DNA of 64,000 nucleotides from Pilasporangium apinafurcum. Lineage: Eukaryota > Oomycota > Peronosporomycetes > Pythiales > Pythiaceae. Below the pieces are notes generated by a model. The model was not told the DNA's origin and searched no databases. It saw only the letters and a list, made by a program, of their open reading frames with translations. This document shows, piece after piece, positions 52,583-61,368 of the stretch (position 1 is the stretch's first letter; each line of letters starts with the position of its first letter). The DNA is taken from contig BCKE01000024.1 of the NCBI GenBank assembly GCA_001600495.1, positions 132,184 to 196,183 on the forward strand. Direction: 5' to 3'. Both the position numbers and the translations under genes were made by a program.

Positions 52583-53009
52583 AAGAACACCTCGTAGTTG
52601 ATTTGATTTTTTCGATGCCTTTGACTATCCTGTTTCTCAAAGCTGTAGTTCTTTCTATCTTGGCAAATGGTGTTGAAGCAACACTCAATGGATGGCTGCT
52701 GGGACGTGAGGTGGTAAATACTTGAACTCAATACGCTTCGCTATTGAGAAGCCGGAAACGATTCATTCAAGAGACGCCACCGAAATGAGAAACTCTCAAA
52801 CTCCTGAGAAGTACCTTGTGGTGTATACTTGATTTTTCTAACTCCATATATCAACCTTTTTTCCCCATCCAAGGTGTATAATTTAACTTTTCTGGAAACA
52901 CGATTGATCGTCAACATGGCCTTTCAAGATGATTGCACACGCAGCAACAGCCACCAAGGAGTCACTCCATCCAGTGAATCCTAAAGTCTACTCTCAAGGC
53001 AACCTTAGT

Positions 53010-53072
53010 TTTAATCTTTATTCCCCACATCATTTCTACAACGTGTTGTACAAGTGGGGAATAAAGGTTAAA
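53010..53072. repeat. Terminal palindrome of Fanzor1 element (5' side of the gene)
   Basis: 19-bp arms at 53010-53028 and 53054-53072 with one mismatch, sharing CTTTATTCCCCAC with the other end. The 25-nt spacer holds a nested palindrome TACAAC-GT-GTTGTA. Confidence 0.8.
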
Positions 53073-53358
53073 GTCCATCCAATGGTTCATCGCAAATTCT
53101 ATCAAGTACAGAGGCCAACTGCAGACCACCAAAACATACGCTAAATAGTGACTCCCATTTGAATTGACACAGATAGAATTGCATGTGTCGAAGCGTGAAG
53201 AAAATTAGTCACAACACATTGTCAGCATTGCTTGTAACATTAACACAAAGGTCATGTTGTCAAAGCTAGTTCGTGTCGCGCTCTCTCCCTCCGCTCCGTT
53301 TTTGATCCAACTTGAATCGAAATCAAGCTGTTCGTGTGAAATACTCCATTTGTATCAG

Positions 53359-53666
53359 GTCAATCACGCATCATTCATTATGATCAAACCCATCGCTTGA
53401 TCCTCCCACTCCGCAAGCTACTATTTATTATTTCTGTGCCGTTAATTTATTCAAGTATGAGTTACACATAACTTGTCCTTGTTACCGCCAAATCGTTCTT
53501 TTAGGCCTTAGCGTGTGTGGTTTTATGGCTCGTACCGTGGGTCCTCACCCACTGATCGTCCAGTTGTACAATTACCAACATCGCCTTTTTTTAGGACACC
53601 AGCTGGTACGATCAGGGTTGGTGGCTGAAAAGTGATGGCAGCATCAAAGGCAAGAAATACGCATAA
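53359..53666 (+). CDS. Possible exons of a small unrecognised gene
   Basis: Three short segments with splice-like borders: 53359-53454 (donor GTATGA), 53505-53536 (acceptor TTTTAG, donor GTGGGT) and 53595-53666 (acceptor TTTTTTTAG). In frame they would read through a hydrophobic stretch (KLLFIISVPLIYS) into WYDQGWWLKSDGSIKGKKYA and stop. The last segment looks protein-like. No start exon was found and no family is recognised. Confidence 0.2.
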
Positions 53667-54568
53667 ATCTTCTTAGTGAATACATGTACCAATATGATAA
53701 AAAAGTAGTATCCAACTCATCCAGCACCAAGGACGGACCTTGGCGGCTGCACTTTGTTCTCTTTTCAAACAAGAAAGAAGAACAAAAAACCAATAAAATA
53801 AAAAAGCGTATACACTTTTGTCACATACACGATTCCGTCTCCACCAAACAAGTTGAAGTTGTTTCTTCTTTTGCATTATTGGGTAAAAATATCAACTTCA
53901 ACTTTGTACGATTGGTTAAAATTCAATTTATCTTTCTCTGATTGGTCCATCCTTTGAACATAAGGGGGAGCAGGGGTTCAGTTGCGTCTAGAAGAGTCCT
54001 CTATTCCCACTGGCCATTCAAATAGCGAAGACCAAAGAAGGAGAAGAACAAGGAAAAAAAGCTCACCCCGGTGCCTCCCATTCTTATCGCCGAGGCAGTA
54101 TTCGCATCTCCCTTCCTTCTTTTCATTACTCGTGAAGGTGGAAGAGAAGTTAGTCAGTCTTTGAATCAGTTGATCAAGTGCAGATCTTGTCGTCTTCTTT
54201 GTGTGTATTTTTCTGGTATGTTAAAGGCGGCTGGTAACTTGATTTTCTCCATCTGGTATCTCTGTTTTTCTCTAATCTCTGCTGTGTACACCTCTTCTCC
54301 AGAAATTGTGTTTAGCCAACCACGTTGGTAGGTCCATCTCAACTCAATTTTCTGCGAAGAGCTCATTTATTTTAGCAGGTATGCTCTTTTTCTGGGCGGG
54401 CTACGTGGATTTGACTGGCCGGTATGGAAGAGATCGCTGACTCTCCTCTTCTTTCTCTCTCTCTCTCTCCCCTTCTTTTTTGGTTGGTTGTGCATCTGTG
54501 GTTTAAGGTCTGGCTGGGCTACTTGAAGCGCAAAAATCTCTAGGAGCCACCAACTTCAATCGGTCAAT
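53667..54568. other. Intergenic, promoter side of the next gene
   Basis: About 0.9 kb. A CT-repeat (about 54453-54469) and pyrimidine-rich tracts lie near 54420-54500, probably promoter or 5' UTR of the downstream gene. No supported gene. Confidence 0.4.
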
Positions 54569-55846
54569 TTGAAGCAACGACGACGCACGCAGAGAAGAAG
54601 ACACCCAAGAAAAGAAAGACACTACAACATAGTAACACAGGAGAGTATGCTATCGATGGTCTCGTCCGACCGCAGTGGAGCCACTACGAATAACACCACC
54701 CGCTCGACACCGACAACATCGACCACTACCACAGCCAACACCACTGGTGGTGACCAGTTTCCTTCGTTATCGACGCTCACAGCAACCAACACATCCGTGG
54801 CACGCGCGATTGCGGCGTTGGCAGGAAATGCCGACACCTACAACGAAGTGAAGAAGACCCCGCGACGGTTAGCAGTTCGTCCCGACGATTATCAGTTCGC
54901 TACTGGATCTTCTTCTTCATCTTGTCTGAATGAAAACGCTTCTGGTTCGAGTAAGACGAATGGTGAACACAGCAACACACCAACAGCGCCAACCGTGGTT
55001 CGTCTCACGAAGCGGTCAACAAAATCAAAATGTTCGCCGGGATTACGCAGTGGCAAGTGGACAGCCGAGGAAGAAGCGTTTACAAATTTGCTAATTCACT
55101 ATTTTAAGCGCGGGCTCTTGAACGTCGAAGATGGCACATCACTGCGATGGTACTTAGCGAAACGACTGAATTGTGAGGCCATGCGTGTGACCAAGAAATT
55201 GAAAGGAAACAGTTCGATCGGTAAGCAAATCTTTCGAGCGTTGGAAAACAATGAAGAGAACCGACTCGCGATCGCGCAAGCGGCAGAAGAGATCGCCGTG
55301 TTGGAGCATTTATTTTTGGATTCGCTTGCTGCAACGGGTCAGCCATTAAGTGGTAGCCAACTCGTTAGTATTAATAACGGTAGTGGTAATTCCACGACTA
55401 CCGCGTCTGCAAGTTCAGTTTCTACTGCTGGTACATCGCCGACAGCAACGACAACGACGACGCGTCCACCCAATGACTCGTCACTTTTGGTGTTCCGCCC
55501 CAAAAAATCAATGCATTCCATTCAACGCCCGGTATCAGTCACTCAGTCGCATTCTCATTCGCGACATCAGCCAGTGTTTCGCCCAAGTGTGAACGGTTTT
55601 CCACCACAAGACAAACCACAGGCAAACAGTGAAGAAGCGAATTTGTTACTGCATTTCTTTATCGAAGCACATAGTGGCGATTCCGAAGAAGAAGGCAATA
55701 ATGGCGCGATATCGGACAAGAAGCGATCATTCAGTCACACAATTACCGACAACAACACTGCCACGACTACCACTACAACAGCAGACCAGTCGACGGCTCC
55801 ACCATCAAAACGACAGAGTATTAAAATTTCGAATCTTATGGATTAA
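54569..55846 (+). CDS. Stramenopile-type nuclear protein with GTSLRWYLAKRLNC domain
   Basis: A 425-residue single-exon protein. The conserved core at about residues 160-225 begins GKWTAEEEAFTNLLIHYFK and continues with DGTSLRWYLAKRLNCEAMRV, KKLKGN and IGKQIF. I recall this core from many diatom and oomycete proteins of unknown function, where it reads close to RWTxEEExYAxxLI...GTTLRxFLxxxLNCxPMRISKKF. The WT-x-EEE opening resembles a Myb/SANT helix, so DNA or chromatin binding is a reasonable guess. The flanks are low-complexity Thr/Ser/Asn, and the C terminus carries a basic KKRSFSH patch and PSKRQSIKI. The start may be the Met at 54569 or that at 54647. Confidence 0.65.
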   Translation: MKQRRRTQRRRHPRKERHYNIVTQESMLSMVSSDRSGATTNNTTRSTPTTSTTTTANTTGGDQFPSLSTLTATNTSVARAIAALAGNADTYNEVKKTPRRLAVRPDDYQFATGSSSSSCLNENASGSSKTNGEHSNTPTAPTVVRLTKRSTKSKCSPGLRSGKWTAEEEAFTNLLIHYFKRGLLNVEDGTSLRWYLAKRLNCEAMRVTKKLKGNSSIGKQIFRALENNEENRLAIAQAAEEIAVLEHLFLDSLAATGQPLSGSQLVSINNGSGNSTTTASASSVSTAGTSPTATTTTTRPPNDSSLLVFRPKKSMHSIQRPVSVTQSHSHSRHQPVFRPSVNGFPPQDKPQANSEEANLLLHFFIEAHSGDSEEEGNNGAISDKKRSFSHTITDNNTATTTTTTADQSTAPPSKRQSIKISNLMD

Positions 55847-56244
55847 AGAGAGATTATCAGTCGGCGATGTGCGATATTTAGGGACAGATAGAAGAAGAAG
55901 AGAGCTCAAAATTGAACGAGCATGGTGACACAGGTGAGCTGTTTTTGCTGATCCCAATTCAGATGTCATATAGAGAAAGTTAGCGGCTACAGAGAGATTT
56001 AGTTATTGGATTGGGATTAGCAAAAGAGCTAGCCCTGGAAGCATCACCATTCAACGCGAGCGCTTTTGTACAAAAAAGCAAAGCCAATAGCAGCAGTAGA
56101 CTTTTGTAGCTTGGTATTTTTTATAGGATATATGTATAGATAGATAATCACATTTTTTCAGCTCGACTCTTCCAGCATATCCGTCTATTCAAACATTATG
56201 TCTGAATTACTGATACATTTTCGAACTAGACCGGCTCAGAGAAT
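55847..56244. other. Intergenic between convergent genes
   Basis: About 400 bp of 3' flanks. No gene or repeat seen. Confidence 0.4.
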
Positions 56245-58090
56245 TCAGACCCGCAGTTGAATTTCACGTGTGGACACCCATGTGAGCAGCCATTTCAACG
56301 TGGTCAATGCGTATTTGAGTGCCTTGGTCCATTCCTCTTGTTTGTTCTTTAAATATAAAATTGATTTACCGCCAATCGAATGCCGTACGATGTTATACGG
56401 CAAATGCACTGACAGATCGTTTGCTTCAACGTATGCCACTAATTGCCCAAGACACGAAAGCCATGCACCTAAACCGAGATTAAAATGACTTTCTGCAAAA
56501 CAGTCGTGATCCGAGCCGTGCCTGTAGAATCACATAACATCCACCAACGAAAAATTCGGTTAAATTCAAATCAAGATTCAGGGGTTGTGTGTGATGAAAA
56601 TACGTACAGACAATACTCCATCCGCAAATTACTTGTTCGAATCATCTTGGAAAAGCTTCCGAGAGGGACGATCTTGAAGCTATTCAGTTTGCATTTTCAA
56701 AAGTAAACGAATTGAGTATCAATTGAACATCAAAGGCCAATAGATCAGTACATACAGCACATCATACTCTGAAAATTCAAATTCGACCATTCCAGCAAGT
56801 GTGTGTAGCAACAAGGCGCACTCCCCAAAACCAGCATTCATTTCGTTCCATTCTACTGGATGACTGGTTAACTGCCCCAGGCGAAAATTGTTGATCACTC
56901 CGAATGGTCCATTATTTCCAATAATAAACATATCCTTGAGCACATTGATCTGCCTCTCTGAGGAGATCTTGGATTCCATGGCATCGATCTGTGCGGTTGC
57001 AGCATCACGTAAGTCCTGGAACGTTGCTTCCTGCAACTGAAGATCATTCAGCTCGCCCCAAAGCAACGTCTCTTCCTGTGCGAGTGACAGCGTCTCATCT
57101 TCTAGCTCTTCAAACCGTTCGTAAATCCCTTCACGCTCTTTCTCCATCAACTCCAGATTTTCTTCGAGCTGCCGAAGCTCGTCTTCATACTATCCATTGA
57201 AAGAAATAACACCATATCTCATGAGCCAGCCACATTTTGGGGGGATATAGCAATTTCTGCATTGGTCTCTTACAAATGAAATCTTCTCATTGATTTGATT
57301 AAGTTCATCGTGACGAATGGAGGACCCAGATGCGTGCAGGTAACTGGTGAATGTACGTTTGTCGTGTCGAGCCCGTTCTGCTTGACTATGAATGATGGAA
57401 CAAACACAAGAAAACCAAGCAAAAGTTATCTAAACAAGTTCACAGTTGTACATAGAGAGTGCAAAGCCAGTCACCTATCGATCTGGTTCAGCATACTCTC
57501 GACGCATTCTTTGCACACTGGCGTCGTCACAGGCATCCCAGCACTATTATCCATCCAAAATCAAAACTTAGTTTTTCCCCATGCAATCAATACGTTATGA
57601 AGCATACCAGTGTGCGTGATGGGTTGTAAGCAGCTGTACGTGGTGACTGAGGTCAGCATGCGTCGGTACTGCAATCATACTTTCCTGTAGAGCACCATTA
57701 CCTGGCCGTCCATTTGCTCTCTTGGCAAGCACTTTCGTCCCTGGATATTTCTGCTGTTGCTGTTGAAACGCTGCGTTTGCTGTTTGAATACCATCAGCAG
57801 CACTGCCACTTCCATAGTATTCATTATTGCTACCATCCATCCCCAGTCCAACAGATGGAACCATCATCATGGACGAGAACATGGGTGTCAGCGATGCCGT
57901 TGGCAAGAGCACATATGATTCACCCAATATCGGGCCTTATACCATACAAGAAAGCAAGAAAAGAATGAAAACAGGATGCACACATAAGCGATCATCCGCG
58001 CTGTTGTCTATTGCCGATGTTGTTCCTACCAGTTGCGTGAAGCGGCTCGCCGCTGTCCAGCGGCCGATGGCATTGCCGACATGTCCGCAT
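56245..58090 (-). CDS. ATG6: Beclin-1/ATG6 autophagy protein (7 exons)
   Basis: Hand-spliced: complement of 56245-56521, 56608-56679, 56756-57189, 57274-57385, 57475-57543, 57608-57935 and 58030-58090. GT-AG introns of 64-94 nt keep frame and give 450 residues, the same as human Beclin-1. The N terminus MRTCRQCHRPLD is a CxxC pair. PVCKECVESMLNQIDR marks the start of the central region. A coiled coil follows (YEDELRQLEENLELMEKERE). The evolutionarily conserved domain has FGVINNFRLGQLTSHPVEWN, EMNAGFGECALLLHTLAG, and near the end QEEWTKALKYALTTLKWLLT. ATG6 is a subunit of the class III PI3-kinase (VPS34) complexes that start autophagy and act in endosomal sorting. Confidence 0.93.
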
Positions 58091-58223
58091 TTGTTCTTTT
58101 TTGTGTTCTTCTTCACTTTTTGGTACTTGATTACGTACTTAACGAATATATATCAGTTATGAAAAAAGCATGTTACCGTGGTCAAATGCGCCACACAATC
58201 GTCATCTCATCAGCAAAGAGCGA
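58091..58223. promoter_or_regulatory. Compact bidirectional promoter, ATG6 and NET-PHD gene
   Basis: 133 bp between two divergent start codons (ATG6 at 58090, the plus-strand gene at 58224). Both genes must be driven from here or from within each other's ends. Contains AT-rich sequence near 58140-58165; no motif recognised. Confidence 0.4.
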
Positions 58224-59843
58224 ATGGCAACGAAACGGGAGGAGGACGAAGATGCGTTGTTGGTGGATGCGTGGAAGAACGACAGCGCGTATGCGACACG
58301 ATCGATGACCTGGGATGAACGAAGACAACTTGCGATCGATATCGCGAGCCTGGCGCCACCGGACCTTCCCGGTGTACTAGCATTGATCCAGAACTTCCCC
58401 AATGCCAAGCTTACAAAAGAGGAATTACCGTTGGAACCCGTGACTGAATGGGAGAAGGAGCTACGAAAGCAGCAAACCCACGAAACGGATGTTGCTACCG
58501 TCCCCGGTATGCCGCGTGTGATCCAGCAGCCGATTCAGATGGAGTGTGGATTGGATCTGGATCATGCAGAGCCAGAGTTGCTTGAACAATTACGCAATTA
58601 CGTTGACAATTGTTACGTCCCGCACTACGTGCCCAAGGAAAACTGCGTGATCTGTGAAGGTTTGTGGTCTTGTGGTCGCGTCATTTTCTGTGGCAATGAC
58701 GCCTGTGATACTAAAATCCATGAAGAGTGTTTTGGTGTGGTGCTTCGAGACGCACCGGATGGACCGTGGCGCTGTCCAAGTTGCTTACTTGGGCGGCAGT
58801 TGATGTGCGCAATATGTATGCAATATGGAGGTGCACTTAAGCCGCTACATATGGCATCCAACAGTAGCAGCGAAGAACAGAAATGGGTGCATACGCTTTG
58901 TGCACTAGCGATTCCGGAATTGGTGCTTCGTGATGTTCCGACAATGGAACCAGTTGATGGCTTTGACGAAATCGAAAACGGCCGTTTTCGATATCTCTGC
59001 AGTGTCTGTCGGAAACGCGGTGGCGCCTCAATAATCTGCGAACAAGAAGGGTGTAATGTGGGAATGCATCCACTATGTGCAGCGACTGCTGGTTTTATGA
59101 TTGGCAGTTGCACAAACGGCGACGACGATAATCCTTTGGGCGTATATTGCGAGAAACACCTGCCTGCATCTCGGATTGCTGGCGCCAAGCGGTGGATTAG
59201 TGAAGAAGATTTAGTAGAAGAAATTATGAGTGAATACTCTAATCCAGAAGATGATGACGACGGCTACACGAAAACCGACACCGAGCTGTATGAATTTGTG
59301 TTAGAATCCACGCCTTATTTATTCGAGAAAGCCAAGATGTTGGGACCTCGTTCGACGATGAAGTGGGGCGCAAAACGCGTACAGCCGGTGAAACGTGATT
59401 TGCAAAGCGGTAGTTTTGCTAACATGAAGATAAATTCAGGGGCGTGGTCCATCCCTGGCATGGTAGTGATGGGAATGAAGACTCAGAAACCACTTGTGTT
59501 CCCTCCACACGCAGAAGAATCAGACCGGATTGGGATACCGCCATTTCCTCAGAATGAGGAATTAGTAGGTGCGATTGTGGACTATTTAATGAAGGATCAG
59601 GATGAATGGCAGCGCGCACGAGTGCTGGAATGGGATACGAACCGACAATTACATCTCGTGCACATCATCAGCTCGGATCAAAAGTTGTGGGGTAAACTTA
59701 CGACGGCAAATACGCTCATTTTGTACATGCCGGATGAAGAAAATAGCGTGGACGGCCCACGAGTACGTATCTACCGACCAGTGCAGAAGCAAGGGGTTAT
59801 GGAATGGCGACCAAAACCTCGTAGGTTTGCTGCATCTTCCTAG
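58224..59843 (+). CDS. NET-domain / PHD / extended-PHD chromatin reader
   Basis: 539 residues from the ATG at 58224 (MATKREEDED); an in-frame ATG at 58170 is less likely as it lies closer to ATG6. Residues about 25-60 (MTWDERRQLAIDIASLAP...LPGVLALI) match the extraterminal (NET) domain of BET proteins. A PHD finger (CVICEG...CGNDACDTKIHEECFGV...WRCPSC) is followed directly by an extended PHD: CAICMQYGGALKPL, VHTLCALAIPEL, CSVCRKRGGASIICEQEGC and HPLCAATAGF. This is the PHD-Zn-knuckle-PHD unit of BRPF/JADE proteins, which binds histone H3. A Tudor-like segment (ELVGAIVDYLMKDQDEWQRA) lies near the C terminus. No bromodomain is present. Likely a nuclear histone-acetylation-complex component. Confidence 0.85.
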   Translation: MATKREEDEDALLVDAWKNDSAYATRSMTWDERRQLAIDIASLAPPDLPGVLALIQNFPNAKLTKEELPLEPVTEWEKELRKQQTHETDVATVPGMPRVIQQPIQMECGLDLDHAEPELLEQLRNYVDNCYVPHYVPKENCVICEGLWSCGRVIFCGNDACDTKIHEECFGVVLRDAPDGPWRCPSCLLGRQLMCAICMQYGGALKPLHMASNSSSEEQKWVHTLCALAIPELVLRDVPTMEPVDGFDEIENGRFRYLCSVCRKRGGASIICEQEGCNVGMHPLCAATAGFMIGSCTNGDDDNPLGVYCEKHLPASRIAGAKRWISEEDLVEEIMSEYSNPEDDDDGYTKTDTELYEFVLESTPYLFEKAKMLGPRSTMKWGAKRVQPVKRDLQSGSFANMKINSGAWSIPGMVVMGMKTQKPLVFPPHAEESDRIGIPPFPQNEELVGAIVDYLMKDQDEWQRARVLEWDTNRQLHLVHIISSDQKLWGKLTTANTLILYMPDEENSVDGPRVRIYRPVQKQGVMEWRPKPRRFAASS

Positions 59844-59876
59844 AGCTGTTCTAGTTGAGTGGACACCTGCACGTAG

Positions 59877-60154
59877 ATGAACAATGCCTCGTATGTAACG
59901 CGTTTCGTTGACGCGCTCTGTGATCCAAGACTGCTGGACGGATCATTACCTGCAGATCATCCGTCCATTAATCAAGACAACCTGATCATGTTGAGCTATT
60001 TTTCTCCAACTAAACCGGTGAGAAAGAAGCTTCGCTGGTGGTGATAGTGTACAAAGTCACCAAGCAAACAAATCTCGTAGTGAACAAGGACGAAGAAAAC
60101 AAAGTATTCATTCCGACTGTCGAGTTATATGACTTTGGCATCCTATGTCGTTGA
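59877..60154 (+). pseudogene. Small unrecognised gene, one frame break
   Basis: The frame from ATG 59877 (MNNASYVTRFVDALCDPRLL) and a second frame ending at 60154 (SLVVIVYKVTKQTNLVV...TVELYDFGILCR) abut near the A-run at about 60010-60015. Both look protein-like, and the total length 278 nt is one base off a multiple of three. The break may be a single-base error in a homopolymer or a real mutation. About 92 residues; no family recognised. Confidence 0.4.
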
Positions 60155-60390
60155 TGAACAAATCTAGAATTCAAAATAATACAGTAGGATGTAAAAGGAA
60201 AAGCTCGTTTATTGCAGCTACACTCCTTCAATCATTCAAACCCTCTTCCCTCGCTGTTGGTAGCTACAAATTTAACGGAATGGTTCTTGGAAAAACTAAA
60301 TCCGCACTCGGAGACATACCAATGGAATGCAAGCATCCTCCACATCTTCACGCAAAAGAAACAAAGTTAAACACCACAATCATCCAGAAT

Positions 60391-61074
60391 TTACGGGAGT
60401 TCACTCTCAGGAGACTTGTCGGGGAGTTCCGTCAGTTCCTCCTTGCCTTCCTTGGTCTTGGAGTATTTTTCTGCGAGACCAAATGGAGACTCCTTCCACG
60501 CACATTCAAACGAATGGACAGTACCCGACGACACTTTCTTATCGTGTTTCCCCTTATCTTTCTCGTTCTCACGCATCCACGTTGATTGCAACGATCGGTC
60601 GCCAATCTTACGAATGTGGGTTGCCTTCAGTCGCCCAGCCGAGTCTTCATAACGACGACGCGTACTTTTCAGACGATGGCCACTGTCATCTAGTGTCGAG
60701 CACGTGTTGAATGAGTACGTGTAGAACGAATAGCCGTCTTTCGTCTTCTTCTGGGGAGGTTTCAGATTTGCAGGCACCTGAGTATCCATATTACGTGCTC
60801 CAAGGGGCAAATCGCTGAAGAAATCGTCATCGCTTTTCATTTTCTCGCTTTTTACGGTCGTTTCCTCCTCTTCTTCATCATCATCACCTGATTTTATCGG
60901 CTCGTCGTTTTCACGTTGCGAGACAGGGATGAACAAGAACGTCGACGATGGAAAATCGGTCTCGAACTCGCTCATAAACGCTTCTTCGTCCGCGATCGAC
61001 GCCAGCCATGACGCTGGTGAGATGGAATCCCAATTCACTCGAAACATACAATCTCTCCTCTTTATGTTGACCAA
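60391..61074 (-). CDS. Myeloid leukemia factor (MLF)-like protein
   Basis: A 227-residue frame. An N-terminal part with an acidic stretch (KSGDDDEEEEETTVKSEK) leads to a core at about residues 112-170, DGYSFYTYSFNTCSTLDDSG then RRRYEDSAGRLKATHIRKIG and DRSLQS. This order (short aromatic strand, S/T strand, tyrosine-Glu-Asp, K-x-x-H-I-x-x-IGDRS) resembles the Mlf core R-x-x-x-D-S-x-G-x-x-x-x-x-I-x-x-x-IG-x-R. MLF proteins shuttle between nucleus and cytoplasm and bind 14-3-3; their biochemical role is unclear. The start could also be the Met at 61047. Assignment by eye only. Confidence 0.5.
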   Translation of the reverse strand: MVNIKRRDCMFRVNWDSISPASWLASIADEEAFMSEFETDFPSSTFLFIPVSQRENDEPIKSGDDDEEEEETTVKSEKMKSDDDFFSDLPLGARNMDTQVPANLKPPQKKTKDGYSFYTYSFNTCSTLDDSGHRLKSTRRRYEDSAGRLKATHIRKIGDRSLQSTWMRENEKDKGKHDKKVSSGTVHSFECAWKESPFGLAEKYSKTKEGKEELTELPDKSPESELP

Positions 61075-61368
61075 TTACGTGTGTTGGAGTGGCTTGTGTT
61101 ATTTTCCAAAAGGTAATTCGGAAATGAGCATTGCTCTCGTTCTTCAAGAAGATGGGCATCTGCCAGTTGGTCAGAGACAGAAACTTGTTCGTCTGAGCCG
61201 TGCGATAGTAAGCAAACCGTCGAAAACAAGTGCAACAAGCAAGAAAAAGCAGTCATTTCTCTTTTTTTTTTTGCAAGGTTCATTAGTACGCCATACAACA
61301 AAGACAAAATAATCAATAAACACGCAATTCTACCTTAACTTCGTCAACCATCCATCTGTTGTTTCTTC

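Larger units (their letters stand above)
50553..53072 (-). mobile_element. Fanzor1 transposon copy D with palindromic ends at TTAA
   Basis: A 2.5-kb element bounded by two related palindromes (50553-50610 and 53010-53072) whose outer arms share CTTTATTCCCCAC. TTAA lies at the outer edge on both sides (about 50549-50552 and 53067-53070), as for elements that insert at TTAA. Between them is one broken Fanzor1 gene on the minus strand. No DDE transposase is visible, so the copy is probably non-autonomous. Confidence 0.6.
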
